Source: JBCBAP01 sp038532435
GTDB lineage: Bacteria; Pseudomonadota; Alphaproteobacteria; Rhodobacterales; Rhodobacteraceae
Direction of reading: 5' to 3'
NCBI GenBank assembly: GCA_038532435.1
Contig: JBCBAP010000018.1
Span: 1 to 60,120 of the forward strand
Length of the DNA: 60,120 nucleotides
Shown here: positions 35,440-44,121 of the stretch, piece after piece
How the letters are laid out: each line of letters begins with the position of its first letter
Position numbering within the stretch: position 1 is the first letter of the stretch
Notes under the pieces: generated by a model
The model's database searches: none
Seen by the model: the letters and a program-made list of their open reading frames with translations, nothing else
Told to the model about the DNA's origin: nothing
Position numbers and translations under genes: made by a program

Positions 35440-36006
35440 ATGGCGGGGACTGACGGCGCAGTCCGCAGGGGATCCTCTGGCGGAGATACGTCCGGAAAGA
35501 GTTTGGGGCGACGGGCAGCGATGCTTGTCGCCCTTCTGCTTTCAGGACCCGCGATCGCACAGGACTGGACACCCTATGGCGGACTCATGCTCGGCTCCGC
35601 GCACATCGGCAACGATGATCTCAACGGGTTCAATCCCGGCGTCACCCTTGGTTGGCGTGCGCCGCTGGCAGAGGACTGGGAACAGGCCGTCGAGGTCGGC
35701 GTCTTCTACAATTCCTACGAGGAGGTCGCGCCGTTCGTTGCCTACGCCGCAACCTACGATGTGGGGGAGATCGTGTCCGACGTCCGGCTGCGGGTGGGCC
35801 CGCTCGCCGCAATCGCGCGCTATGCGGATCTCGCTCTACGGCTCGAGGACAGCTACGGCATTCCCAATGTCGAAGGCTTTATCCCGGTGGTGGGGCTGAT
35901 GACCCAGGTCAGGGTGCAGGAGCGGACGGATCTGCGCCTGATCACCGTTCCCCCCGGGGACGATGCGGACCTGATCCTCGCATTCACCGTGGCGCGGACA
36001 TTCTAG
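35440..36006 (+). CDS. Small exported beta-barrel-like protein
   Basis: 188 aa from the ATG at 35440, one base after the infB stop, so it may be cotranscribed as the end of that operon. A hydrophobic export segment (about 26-41: RRAAMLVALLLSGPAIAQ) follows a 25-residue polar lead; a start nearer the signal is possible (in-frame ATG at 35521). The mature part alternates hydrophobic residues and turns (GGLMLGSAHIGN, FNPGVTLGWRAPL, GVFYNSYEEVAPFVAYAATY), like outer-membrane barrels with an NPG...YNSY pattern seen in small phage/bacterial barrel proteins. No catalytic motif is certain. Function unknown. Confidence 0.65.
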   Translation: MAGTDGAVRRGSSGGDTSGKSLGRRAAMLVALLLSGPAIAQDWTPYGGLMLGSAHIGNDDLNGFNPGVTLGWRAPLAEDWEQAVEVGVFYNSYEEVAPFVAYAATYDVGEIVSDVRLRVGPLAAIARYADLALRLEDSYGIPNVEGFIPVVGLMTQVRVQERTDLRLITVPPGDDADLILAFTVARTF

Positions 36007-36040
36007 AAAAAAGAGGCCCCCCGGGCCGGGACCGGGGGGC
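36007..36040 (-). terminator. Intrinsic terminator of hpd
   Basis: On the minus strand a 9-bp GC stem (GCCCCCCGG / CCGGGGGGC, 36016-36040, 7-base loop) is followed, after three bases, by six T, about 20 bp after the hpd stop. On the plus strand there is no T-run, so it serves hpd mainly. Confidence 0.85.
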
Positions 36041-36060
36041 AAGTGTCCCTGCTGGACGGA

Positions 36061-37170
36061 TTACTCGGCAGCGGTGCCGACAACTCCACGGGCGATCTGG
36101 TCCGCCTCGATGGATTCAAAGAGCGCCTTGAAGTTGCCCTCCCCGAAACCGTCATCCCCTTTGCGCTGGATGAATTCGAAGAAGATCGGGCCGATCACGG
36201 TCTTGGAGAAGATCTGCAGGAGGATGCGCGTCTCACCCCCGTCGACGACACCCTCGCCGTCGATCAGGATGCCGTGCCGCTTCATCCGGTCAAGGGGCTC
36301 GTCATGGCCCTGCACCCGTTCGTGGGACATCGCGTAATAGGCTTCCGGCGGCTTGGGCATAAAGCGGATGCCACGGTCATGGATTGCATCGACGCTGTCG
36401 TAGAGGCTTTCGGAGGCGACGGCGATGTGCTGGATGCCCTCACCGTTGTAGCGCTTGAGATACTCCACGATCTGGCCCTGGTCGCCGCGATCCTCGTTGA
36501 TCGGGATCCGGATCTTGCCACAGGGCGAGGTCAGGGCGCGGGAGACGAGGCCGGTATACTTCCCCTCGATGTCGAAGAACTTGATTTCCTTGAACTTGAA
36601 GGTCTCCGCGTAGAACTTGTACCAGGTGTCCATGTTCCCCTTCACCACGTTGTGGGTGAGGTGATCGAGGTAGTAGAAGCCGACGCCATAGGGCTTTGGA
36701 TCGGGCGCGCCGAGCCAGTCGAACTCTGCCTCGTAGGGCGAGCCGGCCTCGCCGTATGTGTCCACGAAATAGAGGAGCGAGCCGCCGATGCCGATCACCG
36801 CGGGCACGTTCAGTGCCTTGCCCGTGCCGGTATATTCAGTGGCCCCGAGGTCGAGCGCGCGCTTGAGCGCGACCTGCGCATCGACAACCCGCCACGCCAT
36901 GCCCGGTGCACAGGGTCCGTGGTCCTCAACGAACTGGGCGGCGTGGGTGCCGGGCTCCCGGTTGACGACATAGTTGATGTCGCCCTGCCGGTAGATGACG
37001 ATGTCCTTCGTCTTGTGGCGTGCGACGGGGGTGTACCCCATGGACTCGAACAGAGTCTCGAGCTTGCCGGGCTCCGGGTGGGCAAACTCAACGAACTCGA
37101 AGCCGTCGGTGCCTGCCGGGTTGGCGTCTGAGATCACGGATTTCGGCGCATCGTGGGGGAAGGGTCCCAT
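36061..37170 (-). CDS. hpd: 4-hydroxyphenylpyruvate dioxygenase
   Basis: Fe(II) enzyme turning 4-hydroxyphenylpyruvate into homogentisate (tyrosine breakdown). 369 aa from the ATG at 37170, chosen because GGAGAG lies just before it; the ATG four codons upstream has no ribosome site. The two vicinal-oxygen-chelate halves are clear. The iron ligands are His in FYYLDHLTHNV, His in GIQHIAV and Glu in FFEFIQRKG. The next pathway genes (hmgA, fahA, maiA) are not here. A terminator follows, so it is transcribed alone, and the divergent Lrp-type regulator is its probable controller. Confidence 0.95.
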   Translation of the reverse strand: MGPFPHDAPKSVISDANPAGTDGFEFVEFAHPEPGKLETLFESMGYTPVARHKTKDIVIYRQGDINYVVNREPGTHAAQFVEDHGPCAPGMAWRVVDAQVALKRALDLGATEYTGTGKALNVPAVIGIGGSLLYFVDTYGEAGSPYEAEFDWLGAPDPKPYGVGFYYLDHLTHNVVKGNMDTWYKFYAETFKFKEIKFFDIEGKYTGLVSRALTSPCGKIRIPINEDRGDQGQIVEYLKRYNGEGIQHIAVASESLYDSVDAIHDRGIRFMPKPPEAYYAMSHERVQGHDEPLDRMKRHGILIDGEGVVDGGETRILLQIFSKTVIGPIFFEFIQRKGDDGFGEGNFKALFESIEADQIARGVVGTAAE

Positions 37171-37289
37171 CGGTCTCTCCATATGCAGCGGAATTTCCTG
37201 ACTTTAGATCCGTGTCGACCGGAGCGGCGCGCATAATACAGCGCCAATCTATCTGAATGTGCTCTTGTGTTGCGCACTTAGGGTAAACT

Positions 37290-37772
37290 GTGCGAGTGAC
37301 ACGCATGGTGAGTCGACTTGATGAGAAGGATGCGCGAATCCTGAAGCTCTTGCAGGAGGATGCACGCGTGACGGCGCAGGATCTTGCGGAGCGGGTGCAT
37401 CTCTCGCCCTCCCAATGCGCGCGGCGGCGGCAACGGCTTGAGGAGGAGGGCTACATCCTGCGGTACCGTGCGGTGGTTGATGCGGCGCGGGCGGGGGCGA
37501 CCGTCGAGGCATTCGTCGCGATCGTGATGGCCGCGCACAGCAGGGAGAATGCGCGGGACTTCGTGGCCACCTGCAACCGGACCGCGGAGATCGTGTCCGT
37601 CTGGACCCTGACCGGGCAAACGGATTACATGCTACGCGTCTTTTGCCGGGACCTCTCCGATCTCAACCGGATGGTGCAGGATGTGCTGCTTGCCCATCCC
37701 TCCGTTGCCCGGGTCGAGAGCCAGATCGTGATGGAACGTTTGAAGGACAACACACCGATCACGGTGCGATAG
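37290..37772 (+). CDS. Lrp/AsnC family transcriptional regulator
   Basis: 160 aa from the GTG at 37290 (AGGG ribosome site); an ATG at 37305 is possible. The winged helix-turn-helix is SRLDEKDARILKLLQEDARVTAQDLAERVHLSPSQCARRR; the C-terminal RAM domain with VSVWTLTGQTDYMLRV binds amino-acid effectors and forms octamers. Divergent from hpd across 119 bp, the usual layout of an autogenous Lrp-type activator of tyrosine catabolism. The effector is unproven; tyrosine or an aromatic keto acid is my inference. Confidence 0.9.
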   Translation: MRVTRMVSRLDEKDARILKLLQEDARVTAQDLAERVHLSPSQCARRRQRLEEEGYILRYRAVVDAARAGATVEAFVAIVMAAHSRENARDFVATCNRTAEIVSVWTLTGQTDYMLRVFCRDLSDLNRMVQDVLLAHPSVARVESQIVMERLKDNTPITVR

Positions 37773-37792
37773 CCCCCTCGCCTGACGTCCCG

Positions 37793-38341
37793 CTAGGCTT
37801 TGCGCAGCAGCGCAACCTCTTCCTTCAGTGCGTCCATCAGCACGCCGAGAAACTTGAGAGCCATCTCGTCCTTGAGACGCCCATCCTCGTCGAATGCGTC
37901 CCCGGAATTCGCGATCATCACCTCGGGGCCTGTCAGGACCCGGGGGAAGAACGGTGTCAGACAGTGGCGCAGAGAGTATTGCGACCGCTCTCCACCAGCG
38001 CGCCCCGCGGCTGCCGACATGATCGCGACTGGCTTTCCCTTGAGCGGCGCCTTGCCTGTCACGCTCAACCAGTCGAGCGCGTTTTTCAGGATGCCGGGCA
38101 GGTTCTTGTTGTACTCAGGCGTCGAAATGATCACCGCGTCCGCTGTTAGGATCTGATCGGCGAGCGTCGTGACTTCCTCCGGAATTCCCTCCGCCTGCAC
38201 GTCTCCGTCATAGAGGGGCATCCGGAGGCTCCCGACTGTGAAAGTCGTGGGATCGGCCAGCCGGGCGGCCTCGTGCATCAGCTTGGTGTTGGTGGAGGCT
38301 GCGCGCAGCGCACCGGAGATGCCGAGGAGGTGAAGATCCAT
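37793..38341 (-). CDS. NADPH-dependent FMN reductase family protein
   Basis: 182 aa from the ATG at 38341, with AGGGA at the right spacing. The flavodoxin-like fold shows GISGALRAASTNTKL (FMN phosphate loop) and IISTPEYNKNLPGILKNALDWLS, typical of the chromate/azo/quinone reductase family (ChrR, YieF, ArsH-like). It moves electrons from NAD(P)H to quinones or other small acceptors in the cytoplasm. It converges with the Lrp gene with only 20 bp between stops. Confidence 0.88.
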   Translation of the reverse strand: MDLHLLGISGALRAASTNTKLMHEAARLADPTTFTVGSLRMPLYDGDVQAEGIPEEVTTLADQILTADAVIISTPEYNKNLPGILKNALDWLSVTGKAPLKGKPVAIMSAAAGRAGGERSQYSLRHCLTPFFPRVLTGPEVMIANSGDAFDEDGRLKDEMALKFLGVLMDALKEEVALLRKA

Positions 38342-38549
38342 ACTGGTTTTTCCCTGTGTTTGATGCCCGGAAGGGCGATGTAGCCCAGGCCGGGTCATCC
38401 GCCAAGAAACAAAGGCTACCTCTCGGTCACCCTCCCATATCTTGTGGATAAGTCGCCCTGAGCCGCGATATGCGCACCGCTTGCCTTGACTCTCCCAAGG
38501 GCTCTGGCGAGACTCGAGGCCTATCGGAATCGCTTGGGACAGGCGCCAG

Positions 38550-41500
38550 GTGCAGTTCAACAAACTCAGATTGCTCGGTTTCAAGAGTTTCGTGGACCCC
38601 ACGGAACTGATGATCGCGGACGGTTTGACCGGCGTGGTCGGCCCGAACGGCTGTGGCAAGTCCAACCTGTTGGAGGCGCTGCGCTGGGTGATGGGGGAGA
38701 ACCGTCCGACGGCGATGCGCGGCGCCGGTATGGAGGATGTGATCTTCGCCGGTGCTTCCTCCCGGCCCGCCCGGAACTATGCTGAGGTGACCCTGACGCT
38801 CGACAACACGGACAGGCTCGCGCCGCCAGCCTTCAATGATCAGGACAGGATCGAGATCGTGCGGCGGATCACTCGGGATGCGGGCAGCGCCTTCAAGACC
38901 AACGGCAAGGATGCACGCGCGCGGGACGTGCAGATGCTGTTTGCCGATGCGTCGACGGGATCGCATTCGCCTGCGCTGGTCCGGCAGGGCCAGATCTCGG
39001 AGCTCATCAACGCGAAGCCCAAGGCCCGGCGGCGGATCCTTGAGGAAGCGGCGGGGATCTCCGGCCTCTACCAGCGACGGCACGAGGCGGAGCTGAAGCT
39101 CAAGGGTACTGCGGCAAATCTCGAGCGGGTCGAGGATGTACTCGGGCAGCTTGAGACCCGGCTCGGCTCCCTCGTGCGGCAAGTCCGTCAGGCCGCGCGG
39201 TACCGCGAGATTTCCAAGGAGCTGCGCAACGCGGAGGCGCTCCTGCTTTACCGCCGGTGGCGGGAGGCAGAGCAGGCCCGTGTGGCAGCCGACGGTGCGC
39301 TCACCGAAGCGACGCAGGTCGCAGCCCGGGCTCAGGGCGAGGCGTCCCAGCGGGCACGTGCCCGGCAGGAGGCTGATGACAAGGTGCCCCCCCTCCGTGA
39401 GGAGGAGGCCGTCGCGGGTGCGGTGCTGCAACGCCTGACCGTCGAGCGCGACCAGCTCAAGGATTGGGAGCACCGCGCGCACCGGGCGATCGAGCGGCTC
39501 GAGGCCAACATTCGCACCCTCGCCCAGGACATGGAGCGGGAAGCAACGCTGAACCGCGATGCGGAAGAGACAATCGGGCGGCTTGAATGGGAGCAGAAGG
39601 CTCTGCGGGAGGCCTCCGCCGGTCACGAGGACGCGCTTGGCGAAGCCCAGGAGGGCGCGCAGACCGCGGCGAAAGCGCTGCAGACACAGGAAGCAGCACT
39701 TGATCGGGCGAGCGAGGACGCGGCCCGGCTTGAGGCGCGCCATCAGGCAGCGCAACGCCGCATCGCCGAGGCGCAGGACCTGTTGGCCAAGTTGATCCGG
39801 GAACGCGATGCGGCGCGGGAAGCGGCCGAGACCGTTGAAGGCGAGCTTGCGGCGGCTGCGGACCGGCTTTCTACAGCGCAAATCACCAGAAGCACCGCGG
39901 AAGAGGCCGCCGGAACCGCGGAGGTTGCGCTCGCAAGTGCCGAAACCGCGCGGGCCGAGGCGCAGACACGGGAGGCGGAGACCCGCGCTGCCCTTTCAGC
40001 CGCCCAAGGCGAAAGCAAGGCGCTCCGCGCGGAAGTCGCAGCGCTCGAGCGGCTGCTCGCGCGGGATGCGGGCGCAGGCGATCAGGTGCTCGATCAGATC
40101 CGGGTTGCGCCGGGGCTGGAGGCGGCCCTCGGTGCGGCCCTCGGCGACGATCTGCGCGCGCCTGAGATCGGGGTGGATGGCGGCTCGGGCTGGAACCCGC
40201 TTCCGGATTACGACTCCACCGCAGACCTGCCCCCCGGTGCGACGCCGCTTGCGGACGATGTCGAGGCTCCGGACGTGCTCGCCCGGCGGCTCCGCCATAT
40301 CGGTGTGATCGCGGCGGAGGATGGACTGCAGCTCCAGCCCGCGCTGCAGCCCGGTCAGCGGATCGTCAGCCGGGAGGGAGATCTCTGGCGGTGGGACGGC
40401 TATCAGACCGCGGCGAAGGACGCACCGTCCGCAGCTGCGCTGCGTTTGCAGCAGCGCAACCGGCTCGACGCGCTGACTGCCCAGCTTGCGACGGCGGAGA
40501 CCGCAGCGGCGGCAGCGGAAGCGGCCCATGCGGAAGGTCGAGAGGCGCTCGAAGCCGCATCCCGCCGCGACGCGGAGTGCCGGGCCGCACGCAAGGCAGC
40601 CGATCAGGCCCTCAATGATGCAACACGGGCGCAGAACCGTGCCGAGGCGGACCAGTCCATGCTGTCCGGTCGTCAGGAGACACTGCGCATGGCCCTCGAT
40701 CGGCGTGCGGAGGAGGCGACTGGCGCGGAGACCGCGCTTGCCGATGCGCAGGCTGCCACGGCAGAGCTCGGTGACCTCGATGTCGCGCGGGATGCGGTCG
40801 AGGCGCAGAAAACCCGCGTGGCGGCCTCCCGTCAGGAAATGCTGACCGCGCGGGCCAAGGCTGACGAGATCCGTCGGGAGGGCGACGCGCGGACCAAGCG
40901 CCTGCAGGAACTGACCAAGGAGATCAGCGGCTGGTCTAACCGGCGTACCACGGCGGAAACACGGATTGCGGAACTCGGAACCCGGAAGACCCAGGCCGAG
41001 GCGGATCTGAAGTCCGCACGTACCGCCCCGGCGGAGATCACCGCGAAGCGGGACGAGCTCGCAAAGGCCCTGCAGAAAGCGGAGGATCGGCGGATGACCG
41101 CGGCCGACGCGCTGGCTGAAGGGGAAACGGCGTTGCGTGCGGCGGAGCAGGCGGAGCGTGACGCGGAACGCGCGGCGTCCGAGGCGCGGGAAGGCCGCGC
41201 ACGGGCCGAAGCGGTTCTCGACGCAGCCGTCGCCCAGGTCGAGATCAACGCGGACCGGATCCGGGAGGAACTCGACGTCTCTCCGGATGCGCTCCTCGAA
41301 ACCCTCGATGCGGATCCGGAGGCGATGCCGCCCTCGGAGATGATCGAGACGGACATCGCGCGGCTTCGCCGTCAGCGTGACGCACTGGGCGCGGTGAACC
41401 TGCGTGCGGAAGAGGATGCGGCGGAGGTCGAGGAGGAGCGCGCGGTGCTCGCCTCCGAAAAGGAGGATCTCGATGCCGCTGTCGCGAAGCTCAAGACCGG

Positions 41501-42008
41501 CATCTCCTCTCTGAACACCGAAGGGCGTCAGCGCCTGCTGGCTGCGTTCGAGGAGGTGAACACCAACTTTGCCCGCCTCTTCACCCACCTCTTCGGGGGC
41601 GGCGAGGCGAACCTCGTGCTGGTCGAGAGCGATGATCCTCTCGAAGCGGGGCTCGAGATCATGTGCCAGCCACCGGGCAAGAAGCTCTCGACCCTGTCCC
41701 TGCTGTCCGGTGGGGAGCAGACGCTGACCGCACTCTCGCTGATCTTCGCCGTGTTCCTCGCCAACCCCTCGCCGATCTGCGTGCTCGATGAGGTGGATGC
41801 ACCGCTCGATGATGCGAACGTGACCCGCTTTTGCGACCTGCTTGACGAGATGACGCGGGCGACGGACACGAGGTTCCTGATCATCACCCATCATGCGGTG
41901 ACCATGGGCCGGATGGACCGGCTCTTCGGCGTCACGATGGCTGAGCAGGGGGTGAGCCAGCTCGTTTCCGTCGACCTGCGCAAGGCGGAAGAGCTGGTCG
42001 CGAGCTGA
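38550..42008 (+). CDS. smc: Chromosome segregation protein SMC
   Basis: Condensin ATPase subunit. 1152 aa, starting at the GTG at 38550 so that the protein begins MQFNKLRLLGFKSFVDP, the family's usual opening. Walker A GPNGCGKSNLLEALRWVMGE is near residue 31. A long coiled coil (about 165-490) leads to the hinge (about 500-650) and returns. The head closes with LSLLSGGEQTLTALSL and VLDEVDAPLDD. The coiled coils are unusually Ala/Arg/Glu rich, as expected at this GC content. scpA and scpB are not in the window. Confidence 0.96.
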   Translation: MQFNKLRLLGFKSFVDPTELMIADGLTGVVGPNGCGKSNLLEALRWVMGENRPTAMRGAGMEDVIFAGASSRPARNYAEVTLTLDNTDRLAPPAFNDQDRIEIVRRITRDAGSAFKTNGKDARARDVQMLFADASTGSHSPALVRQGQISELINAKPKARRRILEEAAGISGLYQRRHEAELKLKGTAANLERVEDVLGQLETRLGSLVRQVRQAARYREISKELRNAEALLLYRRWREAEQARVAADGALTEATQVAARAQGEASQRARARQEADDKVPPLREEEAVAGAVLQRLTVERDQLKDWEHRAHRAIERLEANIRTLAQDMEREATLNRDAEETIGRLEWEQKALREASAGHEDALGEAQEGAQTAAKALQTQEAALDRASEDAARLEARHQAAQRRIAEAQDLLAKLIRERDAAREAAETVEGELAAAADRLSTAQITRSTAEEAAGTAEVALASAETARAEAQTREAETRAALSAAQGESKALRAEVAALERLLARDAGAGDQVLDQIRVAPGLEAALGAALGDDLRAPEIGVDGGSGWNPLPDYDSTADLPPGATPLADDVEAPDVLARRLRHIGVIAAEDGLQLQPALQPGQRIVSREGDLWRWDGYQTAAKDAPSAAALRLQQRNRLDALTAQLATAETAAAAAEAAHAEGREALEAASRRDAECRAARKAADQALNDATRAQNRAEADQSMLSGRQETLRMALDRRAEEATGAETALADAQAATAELGDLDVARDAVEAQKTRVAASRQEMLTARAKADEIRREGDARTKRLQELTKEISGWSNRRTTAETRIAELGTRKTQAEADLKSARTAPAEITAKRDELAKALQKAEDRRMTAADALAEGETALRAAEQAERDAERAASEAREGRARAEAVLDAAVAQVEINADRIREELDVSPDALLETLDADPEAMPPSEMIETDIARLRRQRDALGAVNLRAEEDAAEVEEERAVLASEKEDLDAAVAKLKTGISSLNTEGRQRLLAAFEEVNTNFARLFTHLFGGGEANLVLVESDDPLEAGLEIMCQPPGKKLSTLSLLSGGEQTLTALSLIFAVFLANPSPICVLDEVDAPLDDANVTRFCDLLDEMTRATDTRFLIITHHAVTMGRMDRLFGVTMAEQGVSQLVSVDLRKAEELVAS

Positions 42009-42040
42009 GGCACACGGTGCTTCCGTCTGAAAAGTCGACG

Positions 42041-42391
42041 TCAGTCTGACAGAAGCCCGAGATCCTCCAGCCGATGTTCGAGCGCTTCGTAGTCCTCAAG
42101 TGCGACATGGCCGAAGCTCTGCATCCAGATCACTGCAGGTGCCAGCCGGTCCGGTGCGAGGCGGCACCACTTCTCCCTCCCCCGCTTTTCTTGAATGACA
42201 AGACCGGTGCGCGCGAGGATCTGAAGGTGCTTTGCCGCTGCGGCAAGGCTCATGTCGAACGGCGCGCAGAGCGCGTTAACGGTCGCGTCCCCTTCCAGCA
42301 GACGGGCCAGCATCGCCCGACGTGTCGGGTCGGACAGGGCTGCAAAGGTGGCGTTCAGCTGGTCCGGATCCTCAACCATGGGGTTGAGCAT
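42041..42391 (-). CDS. ArsR family winged-helix regulator
   Basis: 116 aa. The winged helix is FAALSDPTRRAMLARLLEGDATVNALCAPFDMSLAAAAKHLQIL and then a KRGREKWCRL wing. No metal-binding ELCVCD motif is seen, so it is of the non-metal HTH_20 type often paired with SRPBCC proteins; no such partner is adjacent. The ATG at 42391 is used; a second in-frame ATG at 42379 is possible. Two identical palindromic sites (TCAACC-N4-GGTTGA) lie at its 5' end, so it is almost certainly autoregulated. Divergent from the atp operon. Confidence 0.9.
   Translation of the reverse strand: MLNPMVEDPDQLNATFAALSDPTRRAMLARLLEGDATVNALCAPFDMSLAAAAKHLQILARTGLVIQEKRGREKWCRLAPDRLAPAVIWMQSFGHVALEDYEALEHRLEDLGLLSD
42372..42387. 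promoter_or_regulatory. ArsR-type operator, site 2
   Basis: TCAACC-ATGG-GGTTGA, inside the first codons of the ArsR gene. Same half-sites and spacing as the site 39 bp upstream; the flanking C/G extend the arms to 7 bp. Confidence 0.65.
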
Positions 42392-42410
42392 AAAGGGTGC
42401 GCGTGAATCA

Positions 42411-42426
42411 TCAACCGTTCGGTTGA
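42411..42426. promoter_or_regulatory. ArsR-type operator, site 1
   Basis: TCAACC-GTTC-GGTTGA, a perfect palindrome extended to 8-bp arms by flanking A/T and G/C pairs, 20 bp upstream of the ArsR start codon. Proposed autoregulatory site. Confidence 0.75.
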
Positions 42427-42497
42427 TTTAGAGCTTTTGACGGCTGGGCGGGAGTTTCGCGCTGCACCCGCTTGCGCCCGGCTGACGCACCTTGAGA

Positions 42498-42514
42498 ATT
42501 ATATAATATAATCA
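42498..42514 (+). promoter_or_regulatory. AT-rich promoter core before atpI
   Basis: Two overlapping TATAAT hexamers (42502-42507 and 42507-42512) in an otherwise GC-rich region, about 120 bp upstream of atpI. TTGAGA nearby is too close to be a proper -35, so only the -10 part is claimed. Confidence 0.4.
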
Positions 42515-42631
42515 GTGCTTTGCGTGAGTGCTGCAGCCGCTCAGCCGCGCTTGACAGCCCCCCTTGCCACGCCTAGTGTCCGCGCAAATTCGCAACTTGG
42601 GCGCACGGCGCTCGGAAAGGGCCGGTGGCCG

Positions 42632-42967
42632 GTGTCAGAGACGCCAGATCCGGAAAAACTGAAGGACCTGTCGGCCCGGATCGAGGCTGCACAGTCTGCC
42701 AGAGCACCTGAGCCGCCCAAGGAAACGAAGTACGAAAAGGCCAACATGGCCTGGCAGATGGTGATCGAGCTCGTCGCGGGCATGGTCATCGGCCTGATGA
42801 TCGGTTGGAGCCTTGATTGGCTCTTTGGAACGCTTCCTGTGTTCCTGATGATTTTCGGTTTGCTGGGTTTCGCCGCCGGTGTGAAGACCATGATCGGCAC
42901 GGCCAAGGGACTGAGCACGCCCCAGGGGCGACGACAACAAGATGATCCCGACCGGGGTCCGGACTGA
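42632..42967 (+). CDS. atpI: ATP synthase protein I (AtpI)
   Basis: 111 aa from a GTG at 42632 preceded by GGAAAGGG. It is soluble at the N-terminus, then has two membrane helices (MVIELVAGMVIGLMIGWSLDWLF and VFLMIFGLLGFAAGV). AtpI helps assemble the c-ring. It is the first gene of the F0 operon, 13 bp before atpB. The last residues are polar and variable. Confidence 0.9.
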   Translation: MSETPDPEKLKDLSARIEAAQSARAPEPPKETKYEKANMAWQMVIELVAGMVIGLMIGWSLDWLFGTLPVFLMIFGLLGFAAGVKTMIGTAKGLSTPQGRRQQDDPDRGPD

Positions 42968-42980
42968 AGCGAGGTAGGCC

Positions 42981-43745
42981 GTGGCTGGCGAGTACGTCAA
43001 AGGTGAATTCAACATCAAGCCGATGGACCAGTTCGAGGTCAAAGGGCTCTTCTCCGACGGCGGTCCGAACGGCATCGGCGACATCTTTATGATCACCAAC
43101 CAGACGCTGTGGCTCGCACTCACTGTGCTCGCCGTCGTGGCACTCATGGTCTGGGGATCGAGCGGCCGGGCAATGGTACCGACGCGGATGCAGTCCGCGG
43201 CGGAGCTCGTCTATGGCTTCATCCGCAAGATGGTCGAGGATGTGGCGGGCAAAGATGCGATCCGCTTCTTTCCCTACGTGATGACGCTCTTCACCTTCAT
43301 CCTGTTCGCCAACCTCCTCGCCCTGATCCCGACAAGTTTCTCGCCCACCTCCCACATCGCGGTGACCGGCGTGCTTGCGCTGCTGGTCTTTGGCACGGTC
43401 ACGGTGCTGGGCTTCATCCTGAACGGGGCCGGATTCCTGAGCCTCTTCTGGCCGTCCAACGCACCCGCGGCGTTGCGCCCGGTGCTGGCGGTGATCGAGG
43501 TGATCTCGTACTTCGTGCGCCCGGTCAGCCACTCCATCCGTCTCGGCGCCAACCTGATGGCAGGTCACGCGGTTTTGAAGGTGTTTGCCGGATTTGCAGG
43601 GGCTCTCGGCCTCGGTGCGGTCATTCCGATCGCGGCGATCACGGCGATCTACGGCCTAGAACTGCTGGTCGCTGTCATCCAGGCCTACGTCTTCACCATC
43701 CTCACATGCGTCTACCTCAAGGACGCACTGCACCCGCACCACTAA
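42981..43745 (+). CDS. atpB: F0F1 ATP synthase subunit a
   Basis: Proton-channel stator subunit in the inner membrane. 254 aa, GTG start at 42981. The essential Arg is in SIRLGANLMAGH, and the following helices (FAGALGLGAVIPIAAI, LELLVAVIQAYVFTIL) are typical. N-terminal IKPMDQFEVKGL is the alphaproteobacterial version. It lies 13 bp after atpI. Confidence 0.97.
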   Translation: MAGEYVKGEFNIKPMDQFEVKGLFSDGGPNGIGDIFMITNQTLWLALTVLAVVALMVWGSSGRAMVPTRMQSAAELVYGFIRKMVEDVAGKDAIRFFPYVMTLFTFILFANLLALIPTSFSPTSHIAVTGVLALLVFGTVTVLGFILNGAGFLSLFWPSNAPAALRPVLAVIEVISYFVRPVSHSIRLGANLMAGHAVLKVFAGFAGALGLGAVIPIAAITAIYGLELLVAVIQAYVFTILTCVYLKDALHPHH

Positions 43746-43794
43746 CGCGGGCGCGGATCCTAATCTCAGCCATTCCAATCATAGGAGAACACCC

Positions 43795-44031
43795 ATGGAA
43801 GGCGATATCGCAGAACTCGGCAAGTACATCGGCGCGGGCCTCGCATGCATGGGCATGGGCGGCGCAGGTATCGGTGTGGGCCATGTTGCAGGCAACTTCC
43901 TCGCCGGCGCACTGCGCAACCCGGCAGCGGCTGCCGAGCAGACCGCAACGCTCTTCATCGGTATCGCATTCGCGGAAGCACTGGGGATCTTCTCGTTCCT
44001 CGTGGCACTTCTGCTGATGTTCGCTGTCTGA
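43795..44031 (+). CDS. atpE: F0F1 ATP synthase subunit c
   Basis: Proteolipid of the rotor ring. 78 aa, two helices around the polar loop RNPAAAAEQ; the proton-carrying acid is Glu61 in IAFAEALGIF. The glycine-rich first helix (GMGGAGIGVGHVAGN) is normal. GGAG ribosome site 7 bp upstream. Glu rather than Asp is normal for Alphaproteobacteria. Confidence 0.97.
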   Translation: MEGDIAELGKYIGAGLACMGMGGAGIGVGHVAGNFLAGALRNPAAAAEQTATLFIGIAFAEALGIFSFLVALLLMFAV

Positions 44032-44121
44032 TCACAGCGCATGATGTCCGGGGCTGGCGCGCTCGCGCCGCCCCGACCGTGAAGACCGCCGGACGGACAG
44101 TCCGGACAACGGAGGCATAGC

